A stretch of DNA of 64,000 nt from Inia geoffrensis. Taxonomy: Eukaryota > Chordata > Mammalia > Artiodactyla > Iniidae. The stretch covers positions 171,645,494-171,709,493 of the forward strand of contig CM070899.1 in NCBI GenBank assembly GCA_036417435.1. The letters run 5' to 3'. The notes under the pieces were generated by a model, which had not been told where the DNA came from, did no database searches, and saw nothing but the letters and a program-made list of their open reading frames with translations. Below are positions 1 through 11,287 of the stretch, one piece after another. Made by a program: the position numbers and the translations under genes. Positions within the stretch are counted from its first letter, which is position 1, and each line of letters opens with the position of its first letter.

Positions 1-371
1 CAGGTACTGGAAGTTCTGAGGCTGAGAAAAATGATAAGGAAACACTGCTGGTAACCCTTGGACTTGGATAATTTGGATATAAAGGAAGAAAGCACAATCA
101 CAGGCAAAGTAAGGTGACTATAGAAACAAAAGCAGAGAGGAGAGAGACCTCAGAATAATGCCAGAGTTACCCTCCAGGCACGAAAGTACCTGGTTTCAAC
201 AAAGGAGAAGGTGAAAGAGTTTTAAGTGATGGGATATTTATCAGCATATTTTGGGGGCATGATGTTCATTCTTTTATTTTCCTATTCATTTGTTTAAATA
301 TTTTTATCACGCTCCAGGCTAATCAACTGTCGTGCTGCCTCAAAATCTTTAACTTTCCCTACTTGCACCCT
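1..371. other. Unique sequence, nothing recognised
   Basis: Mixed-composition non-coding DNA leading up to an L1 element. No open frame, repeat family or motif cluster that I can name. Confidence 0.5.
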
Positions 372-1410
372 AACCAATAATTTTTAACAACTTTATTGAG
401 GTATAACTTACAAACCATAAAATTCACCTGTTTTAAGTGTACAATGCATTTATTTTAAATAAATTTATAGAGTTGTGCAACCATCACTCTAATCCAGTTT
501 TAGAACATTTCCATCATCCCAAGAGGTCCCCCATGCCTGTTGGCAGGTAATCTCTCTTCTCATCCCCAACCCTAGGCAACCACTTACCTGCTTTCTGTCT
601 TCATAGAGTTGCCTTTTTGGACATTGCATATTTCATCTAAATGGAACTATAAATTATAATTCTTTTACATTTGGTTTCTTTAACTTAGCTTAACATTTTC
701 AGGTTCATCCATATGGTAGCATATATTAATAGTTTCTTCCTTTTTATTGCCTCATAATATCCTGTTTTGTGCATATTCTACATTTTGTTTATTCATTCCC
801 CAGTAGATGAATATTTGGATTTTCTTTGGTGTGAGGCTATTATGAATAATGCCATTATGAACTTCTGCTTTCAAGTTTTTGTGTGGACACATGTTTTATT
901 TCTCTTAGGCAGATATCCAGGAGTGGTATTTCTGGGTTGTATCCTAAGTTTATGTTTAACTTTTTAAAAGGACTGCCACGCTGTTTTTCAAAGTGGCTGT
1001 ACCATTTTACATTCCTATCAGCAATATATGAGTTTCAGTTATTCACATCCTTGCCAACACTTGTTATTGTCTGGTTTTTTGATTATAGCCATCCTCGTGG
1101 GTGTGAAATAGTATCTTATTATAATTTTAATTTGCATTTCCCTAATGACATGGAACATCTTTTCATCTGCTTATTAACCATTTGTATGTCTTTTTTTTGG
1201 TAAACTATTCATATCTTTTGCCTCTGTTTTAATAAGGTTGGTTGTCTCATTGTTGGGTTGTAAGAATCCTTTCTATATTCTGGATATAAATACTTTAAGA
1301 GATATATGATTTACCAATATTTCTCACAGTTTGTGGCTTGTCAGTTTTCTTAATGATGTCTTTTGAAGTGCAGAAATTCTTAATTTTGGTTAATCCAATT
1401 TTTTCTTCTC

Positions 1411-1620
1411 TTTTTTTTTTTTTTTTTTGCTGTACACGGGCCTCTCACTGTTGTGGCCTCTCCCGTTGCGGAGCACAGGCTCCGGACACGCAGGCTCAGC
1501 GGCCATGGCTCACGGGCCCAGCCGCTCCGCGGCATGTGGAATCCTCCCAGACGGGGGCATGAACCCGTGTCCCCTGCATCAGCAGGCTGACTCTCAACCA
1601 CTGCGCCACCAGGGAAGCCC
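1411..1620 (-). mobile_element. CHR-type tRNA-derived SINE inserted in L1
   Basis: The poly-T run at 1411-1428 is the reversed A-tail, and the reversed head GCGCCACCAGGGAAGCCC ends at 1620. Reversed, the element has a tRNA-like 5' part with an A-box (TGGCGCAGTGG) and a B-box-like GGTTC block, followed by the CHR body ending in GTACAGC and oligo-A. Flanking TTTTTCTT-like sequence on both sides is a probable target-site duplication in a T-rich stretch. A 74-residue frame across it is only a translated SINE. Confidence 0.92.
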
Positions 1621-1753
1621 TTTTTCTTTTCTTGATCGTACTTTTGGGGTCATAGCTAAGACCTCTCTCTCTAACCCAAGGCCGTGAAGAGTTTCTCTTA
1701 CATCTTCTTCCAGAAATTTTATAGGTTTAGCTCTTACATTCAGGTCTGTGGTC

Positions 1754-1999
1754 TTTTTTTTTTAACGTCTTTATTGGAGTGTAATTGCTTTACAATGGTG
1801 TGCTAGTTTCTGCTGTATAACAAAGTGAATCAGCTATACATATACATACATCCCCATATCTCCTCCCTCTTGCATCTCCTTCCACCCTCCCTATCCCACC
1901 CCTCTAGGTGTTCACAAGCACCAAGCTGATTTCCCTGTGCTATGAGGCTGCTTCCCACTAGCTATCAGTTTTACATTTGGTAGTGTATATGTGTCCATG
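1754..1999 (-). mobile_element. Younger 5'-truncated L1 tail inserted in the old L1
   Basis: Poly-T followed by AACGTCTTTATTGGAGTGTA is the reversed 3' end of the young cetacean L1. It continues through the CT-rich CTCCCTCTTGCATCTCC block to the reversed GTGTATATGTGTCCATG block. An 8-bp target-site duplication CTGTGGTC (1746-1753 and 2000-2007) brackets it and shows exactly where the older L1 was broken. It is far less diverged than its host element. Confidence 0.88.
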
Positions 2000-2080
2000 C
2001 TGTGGTCCATTTTGAGATGACTTTTGTGTGTGGTGTGACATAAAGAACTAAAGTAATCTTATTTGCATGTGGATATCCTA

Positions 2081-2954
2081 ACCAACAATCAACTCAAGAT
2101 AGGCAAGAGTCTGCCTGGCAAACTCCATTCATTCATTCACCTATTCATCCTTGAGGACCCACCTTGGATAATTAAATTATCTGGTGCATCTCTGATGTAT
2201 TCGATGTCCACTCTCCTCCACTCTGATAGAACTTGCTTCTCCGCTGTGTCTTTGTGCATTTGCCTCTTGTTGAGAGTAAACCCTGTGTGATGACAGTGTT
2301 TTATGTCGGGCTTCCCCATTAGCAGAGGAACCTCTTCATCTCCAGAGCCTCAGTGCCTGAAACCTAGTAGGACCTAAAATATTTGGGGTTGAATTTGACA
2401 AAATGTCAACCTCTGTGAACTTTGAACATCTCTTTCTCTCTTTTAAAATTTGAAACACACTAGCATTTGAAACAACATCAACAATAGTCCAGGGAACCAG
2501 CTTGTTCAGGAAAAGGAATAAATCATTCTAGCTGACAGGACCCAGATTTCTGCAGAGCTGCTTTGCAGCTTTTTGAGATAGACATATAAAAAGGGACAGT
2601 GATTTGATGGGGCTTGAACAGGGTGATGGATAACTGCTACAGACCTAATGAAACAGCATATCTACAAAAGCCTGGAAACCCTCAGACGACAACAGACCTG
2701 CGACCAGGTCTACCTCTATTATTTACTCGCGTACCTTCTGTGCTCTGTCCGCTGAGGGCCTTCCTTGTCCCTGTTGATGAAGAGACGCGCCCTTTCTCCA
2801 GCTTCCTGTCCTGCACACCTCCTGCTGTGGCCTGTGACACACTGTTTTTCTACTCCACAAGGTGAAACAACAACCAGTGGCTTAAGGATTTATTTTAAAT
2901 TTGCTGCAATAAAGGTTTGTTTATATTTCTTTGTAATCAGGTGAGAGAGAATCT
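2081..2954. other. Unique sequence, no gene seen
   Basis: No recognisable repeat or exon. A TATAAAAAGG string at about 2585 looks like a TATA box but has no supporting promoter context, GC-rich start region or downstream open frame, so I do not call a promoter. Confidence 0.5.
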
Positions 2955-3022
2955 AGCTCACTTTCTCCACAGATATTTATTGAGGATTTAGTATGTATTA
3001 AACTCTATGCCCTATACCCTGT
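2955..3022 (-). repeat. Possible MIR/L2 3' fragment
   Basis: ATATTTATTGAGGATTTAGTATG followed by a degenerate version of the CCAGGCACTG segment resembles the reversed 3' end shared by MIR and L2. It is short and diverged, so the family is uncertain. Confidence 0.4.
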
Positions 3023-3030
3023 GGAAGATA

Positions 3031-3052
3031 CACACACACACACACACACACA
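3031..3052. repeat. (CA)11 microsatellite
   Basis: Eleven uninterrupted CA units directly after the MIR/L2-like fragment; likely length-polymorphic. Confidence 0.95.
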
Positions 3053-3489
3053 TTTGAATGAGACCTGGCCCTTCCGCCACAGGGGTTTTTCAATATGTTT
3101 AGAACATTGATGAAAGGAGAAGAAATATTCCCCAATTCCCCCATGTGCCTCTGCAAAATCTGGTGAGATTTTCCCAAATCCAGCTGAGAAATAATCTTTC
3201 CATATTGTCAATGTAAGCAGGATTCGGACAGCAGTGTACTGGGTATTGATCTTCTTAACTATGTCTTATGAAAAGCTTTTAAGTCAATCTCTTAAGGTTT
3301 GTTGTTTTGAGACAGGAACGGAAGGGCAACAATGATCCCAGGATTCTCCCTCCTGAGGCTAACCTGCTCGGCAGGTTGAAACATATCAAACAGTAGGGAT
3401 CAAATACATTCTCACGGTTTAAGAACGAGCTTTTTAATATCTACCTCTATGTCCTCACCTTTCCTCTAGTTTAAAACACACAGTATGGG
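3053..3489. other. Unique sequence, nothing recognised
   Basis: No repeat family, exon or structural RNA recognised between the microsatellite and the MIR. Confidence 0.5.
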
Positions 3490-3722
3490 ATACTGATCAG
3501 GCTGGGATTTGGAGCCACGAAGATCTGGGTTGGAATTTGGGGGCTGTGTGTCCTTGAGTACATGACACGATCTCTCTGAGCCACAGTTTCCTGTTTCATA
3601 GCAATGGTGTTCACACCTGTCTCACAGAGGGGTCATAAAGATTGACTGAGGAGTATGTAGAAGGTGTGCGGATCTAAGCCTGGTGCATAGTAAGCTCTTA
3701 TTAGATGGCCATCGTTATTAAC
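3490..3722 (+). repeat. MIR SINE, sense orientation
   Basis: The order of blocks matches MIR: a GGAGCC...GATCTGGGTT tRNA-derived region near 3510, the GTGTCCTTGAGTACATGAC core near 3550, CACAGTTTCCTG near 3583, and a 3' end with GCCTGGTGCATAGTAAGCTC at about 3680. Divergence is high, as expected for a family that was active before the placental radiation. Confidence 0.75.
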
Positions 3723-5126
3723 ATTTTTGACTACTTTTGTGCTGACTGGAACTTGATTATGTTACACCTGTATGATCTCAACATAGCATTCTGTGCCTCA
3801 CATAGTGTCCCTTGCTCTGATTCTCTTTTTTATGCTATAGATTTCTTATTAAAGGAATCACGTATTTCAGATACGGTCCAATGCGTCTCCCATTTCCATT
3901 CACCTTCCCCCTTAAAGACGTGAGCAATGTCCTGAAATTGGTCTTTGTCCCCTAACCCATTCTTTAAAACTCACCGTTTGGTCCAGGATCAGTTCAGTTC
4001 TGTGTATTGCATTTGCTTGCACTGTCTTTCTCAGATTCTTCCCATCTAGAACGTTGTCTCCCACGCATTCCCTTTTCATGTCTTTTTTGACGGGGCCATT
4101 TGTGCAGTCCAGCTGGGCGTCTTGTATAATGTCCCGGGTTGCCACGTGCCCGTGGTTTCCTCGTGGCCCGGGAGCCCCGGGCGCTGACGGGAAAGTGCAG
4201 CTGCAGATTCCTCTGCATTTCCTGTACCCTTCCTGCTTTCTCTGTGACACCACATGTGCCACCCCATCTCTCAGAACCTGCTTTGCATCTCCCACGTGGG
4301 ACCTGGATTTATTGTGCTGGGCTTTGGCATCCAGAAGGAGCAGGACAGCTGAGGCCTTAGAGCAAGAGACGGAGGCAGCGGATTCCCAAGGGCTGTGAGG
4401 GCAGAAAAGCTTCTTTAAAGGTGGAAGTCAGGGAAGGGCATTGCTGGTGGCCTCTGTTCCCAAAGCCAATCTGCTGGTCCAGTCCTGGGCCTCTGGCAGG
4501 CCCTTTCTAGACGCCAGGGATGCTCTTGGACCCAGTGTAGCCTTCAGGTAAGTAAGAAATGCCTTCTCTCCCTTCACCACCACCAGGTGGATCCCTCCTT
4601 CTCTCCATGTGTTATTATCTGGTGGTGCCAGAAAGCTGCTACTCTACTGTTGCTTCTGTTATCACATTTATTGCCAGAGCGGTAGGGTCTGTGGAGGGTT
4701 CCTGAATCTTTAAGGCGTCTCTGCATTTGGAGCCTGGTGCTCTCAGCCCCCAGTGGGAGGAGCCGTGAGCTCTGCTTTCTGCAGGCAGGGCAGCTCTCGT
4801 CCTCGGTGGGCAAGCCTCAGTTGTTCCCAGGTCACGCCGAGGACAAAGACTTGTGCTCAGACACCTGGCTCATGGTCAGGGCCAGTTGCATGCCTGGTGA
4901 GGCCCAATGCAAAATGTAAACATGGGACCCCTTATCTGAAATGCAAGAAAAAAATGCTGTAAAAGGCATGAAAACTCAAAGCGCCTTTCTTCTGTAGTCT
5001 CTCTTCTGACTTGTCATGATGTTTTCAGTTTGCTTATTGAATGTTTTTCCAAATAAAGAAACACTGACATTTTAAATTATTAGCATGAATTTTACCATTC
5101 ATCTTTATACTGCGTGATGCCAGCCT
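3723..5126. other. Unique sequence, locally GC-rich, no gene seen
   Basis: GC content rises around 4130-4400 and 4700-4860, which creates several overlapping open frames on both strands (up to 127 codons, at 3912-4295 on minus). None has a recognisable domain, good start context or splice-like boundary, and CpGs are too sparse for an island. The part near 4890-5000 is AT-richer and may contain an old repeat that I cannot name. Confidence 0.45.
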
Positions 5127-5240
5127 TTTTATTGTGGTCAAAACCACAAAACATAAAACTTACCATCGTAACCATTTTTAAGTGTTCAGCTCAGCAGTGC
5201 TAAGTACATTCACGTTGTTGTGATCAATGCCAGTAATATA
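5127..5240 (-). mobile_element. Old L1 3'-UTR fragment
   Basis: The stretch TTACCATCGTAACCATTTTTAAGTGTTCAGC with GTACATTCACGTTGTTGTG after it is the reversed 3' region of old L1 elements (L1M/L1ME type). The usual CAACCATCACC continuation is lost. It is a short orphan fragment. Confidence 0.7.
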
Positions 5241-6450
5241 AGAACATTTAACTCATGCACAGAATCACTGAAATTACATAATTTGTTTTTCATAAAGCAT
5301 ACATGCAGGTGTATTGCATAGTTGGCAGAGCAGTGAAACACTGCACAAAACTAACTCAGCTGTTTGTATCTCTTCTTGATGAGTGTGTGTTGTACCCACA
5401 CGCCCTGCCTTTGACTCACTGATGAGTAAGGAAGGATTCAAAGGAAAAGGAACTATGGTTGCCTTATCTCTCCCTTCCCTTCTCTGCCTCCTTTATATTG
5501 TATGTGGTTAATTACAGGAATTAATGCGAGTGAGAAAGGATACAGTAGGACTCCTGGGTCATTCCTGTTTCTTAGAGTGTTACCTCCTTTCTGCATTTGA
5601 AGCAAGTTCTGGTTTGAATGGCAAGCGTGGTTTCTCAGGACTGTCAGCTCCTGTGCTCGGGGAGCATTCACAACAGGACATGGAAATGGGGCGAGGAGCA
5701 CCCTCAGTGGACACAACGTTGCCGGGATCTCCTGTCCTCACACATGTGATCCCTTGTCCCATCAGACGTCACTTCCACAACACAAGCTCAAAGATAAATG
5801 ATCCAGACAGTCAAAGCAGAGCCCTTGTGCAGCACAGAACCTGAGTGCCTGCTCAGGTCACACACCCGTGGAGCAGGTCCTGCTCTTGGTTGATATTTTA
5901 CACATGGTTGCAGGAAGGGAAGATTCTGGGGACTGCCTGGCTCTTGGAAGTTCTTAAATCAGACCACTTGGAATCTTGAAATCAGTCTCCCAAAGTCTGG
6001 CCCTGTCCCCACCTTTTTCCCTTTCCTCATTTCAATAGCTCTTTCCCTCTTATCCCAGATGTCATGTGGCAGCTCCAAGAGGTGGCACTGGATATGCTTT
6101 ATTAATCAGAATACATTTAATTAATTCAAACTTTTGTGAATCACAGAACCACAATTTTCTAAGATGCGTAAAGCATGGGTTATCCAGTGAATATTTTATT
6201 AAATATGTGCTGGGAGGTGCCTATTCACAACTAGGACCTAAGAAGAAAGTATCATCAGCCCATTTTACAGCTGAGGAAATAGAGGCCTGAGGGCAGGTGA
6301 GGTGGCATTTGGCATTCCTCATTTACATTACAGATCCCCATATTCTGATTTCAGAGCTTTGTCAATAACCCCCTAATGTGAGGGCCAAAAGAAAACTTCC
6401 TTCTCTGCCTGAGTCACCAGTCCCCTTGAAGCAGTTCGTGTTTGAGCATT
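5241..6450. other. Unique sequence with a small MIR-like remnant
   Basis: Mostly unremarkable non-coding sequence. At about 6255-6295, CATTTTACAGCTGAGGAAAT with AGAGGCCTGAGGGCAGGTGA resembles the reversed MIR core. No gene-like organisation; opposite-strand frames at 5453-5844 overlap each other and look random. Confidence 0.45.
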
Positions 6451-6694
6451 AAAACATACAGGTAGGGCTTCCCTGGCGGCGCAGTGGTTGAGAGTCCGCC
6501 TGCCAATGCAGGGGACACGGGTTCGTGCCCCGGTCCGGGAAGATCCCACATGCCGCAGAGCAGCTGGTCCCGTGAGCCATGGCCGCTGAGCCTGCACGTC
6601 CGGAGCCTGTGCTCCACAACGGGAGAGGCCACAACAGTGAGAGGCCCGCGTACCGCAAAAAAAAAAAAAAGAAAAAAAACAAAACATACGGGTA
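6451..6694 (+). mobile_element. CHR-type SINE with target-site duplication
   Basis: The element itself is 6465-6680: head GGGCTTCCCTGGCGGCGCAG, tRNA-like A-box and B-box, CHR body and an A-rich tail broken by single G and C bases. The flanking direct repeats AAAACATACAGGTA (6451-6464) and AAAACATACGGGTA (6681-6694) differ at one base, so the insertion is fairly recent. Open frames on both strands here are SINE translations, not genes. Confidence 0.95.
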
Positions 6695-7473
6695 AAATGC
6701 ACTCTGGGTGTGAGGAGCCAGGTGGTATCCAAGTGGAGAAAAACACTCATTAGTTTGAAGGTTGCAAGTGGATTTCAAAAGTGGGACTGTTCCTTTTCGC
6801 TTCCTTCTGGAGATGAAAGTGTACAGTTTTCACAGCATATTTTTTTTTCCAAAAGCTACCTGAGAAGCTTCATATTTTTCTTTAAAATGTAACATGCCAC
6901 TCCCCATCACCTCTGTAGTTCCCCTGTGGTTGAACATTTTAATCAGCTGTTTTTGTGCTTTAAAGATTTTTCATTTGATTTACAACTTGTAGGAGTGGAG
7001 TGACAGTGAGTAATCAGGAAGAATGCCACACAGAGGACAAAAGGAAGGTGAAACACAGCGTTAATAATTTAGTTTCAATAACCTTAAGAGGTTTACTGTT
7101 CCCTTTTAACCTTGTATCCCCAAAAGCAGGCTACCGCAGTGAATCAGAAAAATGTTTCTTTTAATTTGCAAGTCATTTATTTAAGTCGCTTACAGGGACT
7201 GATGTATTCCTTAAACAAAAAGGTTGGGAAGCAACTGCAGCTGCTGGAGTCGATTCTGGCTATTTGAGGTTGCGTTGCCTTTGATGGGAAAGATGTTAGG
7301 GTTTAAACTCTGCAGAGATGTGCCTTCAAAATGTATGGATTATTATAGTGTCAACTTATTCATTTAATAGCATTTTAGTTAGTGCCGGGCGAATCAAAAG
7401 AGACTCACACTGGCAGAGAGGCAAGCAAGGAGCAGAAGTGACTGTCGCTGAAGGCAAATTGACTAAGAGGTGG
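6695..7473. other. Unique sequence, nothing recognised
   Basis: AT-rich unique DNA without identifiable repeats or exons between the SINE and the inverted L1. Confidence 0.5.
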
Positions 7474-7655
7474 ACAGGCGATGTTTATTTATTTTTTATT
7501 CTATTTTATTATACATCTTTATTGGAGTATAATTGCTTCACAATGTTGTGTTAGTTTCTGTTGTACAACAAAGTGAGTCAGCCATATGCATACATATATC
7601 AGAGGGTGGGAAGGAGGCTCAAGAGGGTGGGGATATGGGGATACAGGTGATATTC
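7474..7655 (-). mobile_element. Short L1 with 5' inversion (twin priming)
   Basis: From about 7500 to 7600 the sequence is the reversed young-L1 3' end (CATCTTTATTGGAGTATAAT onward). At about 7603 it switches strand: GAGGCTCAAGAGGGTGGGGATATGGGGATA is the sense-strand segment that should lie just upstream. Imperfect direct repeats ACAGGCGATGTTT (7474-7486) and ACAGGTGATATTC (7643-7655) flank the whole. One insertion with an inverted 5' half is the known signature of twin-primed L1 integration. Confidence 0.82.
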
Positions 7656-9329
7656 AGAATCTACTGTCAAGACTAGGGACGGGCTCGGGCCAGGTTGGCG
7701 AGGAAGTTTGAAACACTTGCCAACTAGAATTTTAACATCTCAGGACGACTGTTAAATTAGCAGAGAGGTTTTTCACCCAGATCTCATTACCAGCCCTATT
7801 AAAACAATCCCTGTTGAACGCCGTACTACACCGTTGCCTAGAAAATCGTCAGGTGCGTAAAGGTGTACTTTGTTTCATCATTAGGGGGAGATGCGTAGTC
7901 CAGCTACCATGGAAGAGCTAATGGCATATTTCTTTGGGGTTCTTCCTCATCTTTAATTAAGAATATGTGCCGTAATAAATGGAACCAGTTTCTTACTAGG
8001 ATGCTTCTTTTGTTTCTGGTTTGTAGGTACTTTGTTTCTCAGTTTCTTGGGAAACATCGTGTGACCCTTCCTCCCTCGCAGTTGGGAGATTAGCCTCCTA
8101 GGATCGCCTTGTCTGCTTCACCCTGAAGAACAAGAGAGGCTGAGATTATTTAGAAATCCAGAAGAAAGTTTACTAGATGCTCTCATTTTGATTGTAATAT
8201 GTTAAATGGGCAGACCCGGCTGAAAAGGGGAATTAATAATTCCTAACCCTGCCGTGGATTTTGATTTCTAAGGTGAACCTTTAAAGCGATCCCTTTATCC
8301 TTCTCTAGGCCTGTGAATGCTGTATCTGCAGCTCTGCCTCTGCCCTTTGGCCTTCTGTACCGTTGCTGAATCTCTCCTCATCCCCAGTCACGACTTATTC
8401 CTGGGCTCTTAGTCTGGGCACCAGCCTTGACTTCATTTCTTCCAATTGGACTCTCAGCTCTTTCGACTGGAACTTTCTTGGATGCTTCAGCTGTCGTGTG
8501 AGCTTCACCTCCAGCCCATATTTGGCCCGGCTTCCTTGCTGTCTTGCCTTAGAAAGTGTTGGGCTGGTTTAAGTTACGTAGAGGAGCCCTTAATTAATTT
8601 CCAAACGCAGACCTGATCTTAAAATATCCTTACACTCTGTCATTCTTAGATGCCACTGATCACAGAATGAATCGCTTTTTCACCCTTCCCCTTCCCCTTT
8701 CTCCTCCCGCATCCCTAATGCTCCTTTGCCCCCTTCTTCCCCGTCCTCCATGCCCTCTCCACCCATAAGGTGGGATCACATCTCCTGTTATACTTCTGTT
8801 GAAGGTCATTTTAAGGATGACTGTGATAACGAATTGTCATTTCCAAAGATTTACAAAAGCATGGAGACTTGTACAAATGGAGCGTTTTTACACGTGTGGA
8901 AAGTGGTTTGTGCCCTTCCTGTTCTAAGAGTTGAAGGACAGCTTGCACCAGCACTGCAGGCACTCTCAGGTCCTTCGCACTCACCGCCATCTCCCAGGTG
9001 ATGATGTGGTATCTAGTCTGCCTTCCTGGAGAACGTGATGAGCACTTAGGGACAGTAGGGTAGTCGGGTGGCCCACCCCAGCCCTAGAGGGTGAGGTCTC
9101 AGGCAGGTCTAGAATTCAGGATTTCAGATTCTCATCCTCCATGGCAGAAACATTCCCTTCCCCCAACGCACCAAATCTTATCACCCACACTCTTCTGAGG
9201 AATAAGAATGATGCTTTGATGGGTAATTACTGGAGGTTTCATAATGGCAGAAGTCACTTGTCCAAAATATAGTTAAAGAAGGAACAGATATGTATTGAAA
9301 ATGAAAAAGAATGCCATCGACAGGGGGTG
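7656..9329. other. Unique sequence, no gene seen
   Basis: Non-coding in appearance. A pyrimidine-rich stretch (about 8670-8770) gives open frames of 69-91 codons with no family resemblance. The region 8350-8570 is CT-rich and could include an old L2 relic, but I cannot place it. Confidence 0.45.
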
Positions 9330-9960
9330 GGGATAGAGTTTAAACGTGACGTTAGCTCAGAACATGTGAACCAGAGCAATTTCCTCTAAAGTGTGATTGG
9401 CTGTGGTATGAATCGCGATGTCCACGGTCGAGGAAATCACCATTATAGTTTCACATGGGAGGGAAGTCAGAGCGCCTTGTTTACATTACCGCCATTTAAA
9501 AAAACATTTAAAACAGCTATTCTGCTAAATAAACATTCAAGAGCCTAAAGGATAAGCATATCACTTAAACTTCTTAAGACTAAACTTTCCAAACCATTTC
9601 CTGCCAGAGGGACCCAACAGTAAAATTGCAAACTCTGTGCCCCGAGATGAGATAGGCCGAATTAGATTAAGCCGCTTAACTGTTGACATGTCTATTGATC
9701 TGGGTTCAGTGCAGTTTCCTGTCCCTGCCAGCAGTCAGATTGCTGTATACAATAACACAGTGGCCTGGTTTATGTGAAATTGGGGACTCCAAGCATCAAT
9801 TACTCCAGGAAGGCAGTGGCACTGGGAGATAAGGTTAAGCTGCTTGCAGTGATTAAGACCGCTAAAATCCAAGCAACATATTTGCTGTCTAAAATGTTGC
9901 TTATAAATTTGACAGTGTTCCATTTATAACATTTCCAAAGAGATCATCCAGTGTTATTCT
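9330..9960. promoter_or_regulatory. Candidate conserved non-coding element (enhancer-like)
   Basis: Repeat-free, AT-leaning sequence with dense developmental-factor-like words: forkhead TGTTTAC near 9478, a TCAATTACT homeodomain-like word near 9797, AGATAAGG (GATA) near 9827, and a perfect 9-bp hairpin at 9871-9902 (AAGCAACAT and ATGTTGCTT around a 14-nt loop). No open frame of note and no microsatellite. The regulatory role is inference from sequence character; cross-species conservation cannot be seen from one sequence. Confidence 0.3.
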
Positions 9961-11179
9961 CTGCAGGTAGTAGTACAAATAGCATCATGAACGGTTATTG
10001 TTAAAGCAGTGTAACCCACTTGCTCAATTTCATGCATATTTCTTAAATATTTGCATAAAGAGATTGAATTGGGTGGCGGGACATCAAAGGTTTTGTGGCG
10101 CCATCTTAGACCACGGCTGTGCCCACGTGAGGGAATACAGGTAGTGCCAGAGATAAGTGTCAGCCATTTGACATGGATTTTTTTCTTCTTCTTCTTTTTG
10201 GAGGACCAGTTGAGTAGATTGAGTCAACTAACCTTTGTATTTCTAATACCTACTCATGTTTTCAGAGAGCACTTATTCCCCTAAATACTAAATACTACAT
10301 CTTTAATGCCAAAAGCGTGGAGAATACAGAAAGGCACAGTGTAAAACACAAGTATCACCTTCAGTGATGATTAGTTTGTGGCTTTGGTTAGCGTATTTCA
10401 TGTGTTATTCTTGAATACGTCTCTCTCCCTCTTCCCCTTGCCTCCCCACACATGTACACACATGCAGACATTTCTCTTCTTCACTAAACACTCATTTAAT
10501 TGTGCATATGATTTGTTTTCATTTTCTTTCTTTCTTCTCTCTGGTTAAAGGAAATGTGGCTTTTCCTGTCTTCAAACATTATGGAAAGGAGAGTAATTGA
10601 GCATATGCTTATATACTTCTGTAGAGAGTGACAGAAGGGCATTTTTATAATCCATGAAGTTGGGACTCTTCAAAAATTCTTGATGGATCAGCTCTTTGAG
10701 GCTGTTCACACAAGTTGTTAAGTATCATACTTAAAATGCAACTCCTTTTTCTTGTAAGAGACATTCACATGGCAAATTCCATGCTTTCTGGTAAGACATA
10801 TGTGCTAAGAATTGGATAAAAGGATAAGTTTTTTGAAAGTGACATTTCAGTATGCTTATCATGACATTTTATGTATTTTTCAATATGTGTATTTATCTCA
10901 GAAATATCTCCCTTACTTTATTACAGGTAGAAACAGAGTTTCATGTAAAACTTAGGAAATCTCTTAAATGTGGCACTGATGGAAACCAGACCTGCAAATT
11001 TGACAAATCTGGGTACATTTTACTCATTTAATTGTACTTTCCAGGTTGACCTGCTGAGATCGGCACCGTCCTCAATAAGGCTTTGCAACATTCACACCAT
11101 TCTTTTCCATTTTATACCCTCCAAGAATGATGCAAAATGAATGCATTTAAAGTATTTATTATGCGTTTATTAAATGCAT

Positions 11180-11207
11180 AAAACTATGCATTTATTGGCA
11201 TAGTTTT
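11180..11207. repeat. Inverted repeat, 10-bp perfect stem
   Basis: AAAACTATGC (11180-11189) and GCATAGTTTT (11198-11207) are exact reverse complements around an 8-nt loop. The surrounding 11140-11215 stretch repeats ATGCATTTA-like words, so the palindrome may have grown from an AT-rich direct-repeat region. Confidence 0.85.
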
Positions 11208-11265
11208 AGGTTTTATCTTTTAATGAGGTTTTAATTGGTTTTGTTGCAGGGTTTATGCAAGGCGC

Positions 11266-11287
11266 CTGGAATGCAGTGGCATTCCAG
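11266..11287. repeat. Inverted repeat, 9-bp stem with paired GGAATG/CATTCC
   Basis: CTGGAATGC and GCATTCCAG are perfect reverse complements around a 4-nt AGTG loop. Each arm contains the TEAD-type core GGAATG in opposite orientation. The structure is visible; TEAD binding is only a possibility. Confidence 0.85.

Larger units (their letters stand above)
372..2080 (-). mobile_element. Old L1 (L1M class) 3' end, split by two later insertions
   Basis: Read on the plus strand this starts as the reverse complement of an L1 tail (AACTTTATTGAGGTATAA) and runs back into the ORF2 end. Landmarks are the reversed CAACCATCAC block near 480, the reversed GGCAACCAC block near 575, and the ORF2-terminal region around 960-1200. 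A CHR SINE (1411-1620) and a younger L1 (1754-1999) interrupt it; the old L1 resumes at 1621-1753 and again at about 2000-2080. The coding part is full of stops and is not functional. Divergence from any L1 I know is high, consistent with an insertion predating the cetacean radiation. Confidence 0.85.

Noticed and set aside
2584..2593. TATA-box-like TATAAAAAGG
   Set aside because: No GC-rich start region, no downstream exon; such words are common in AT-rich DNA.
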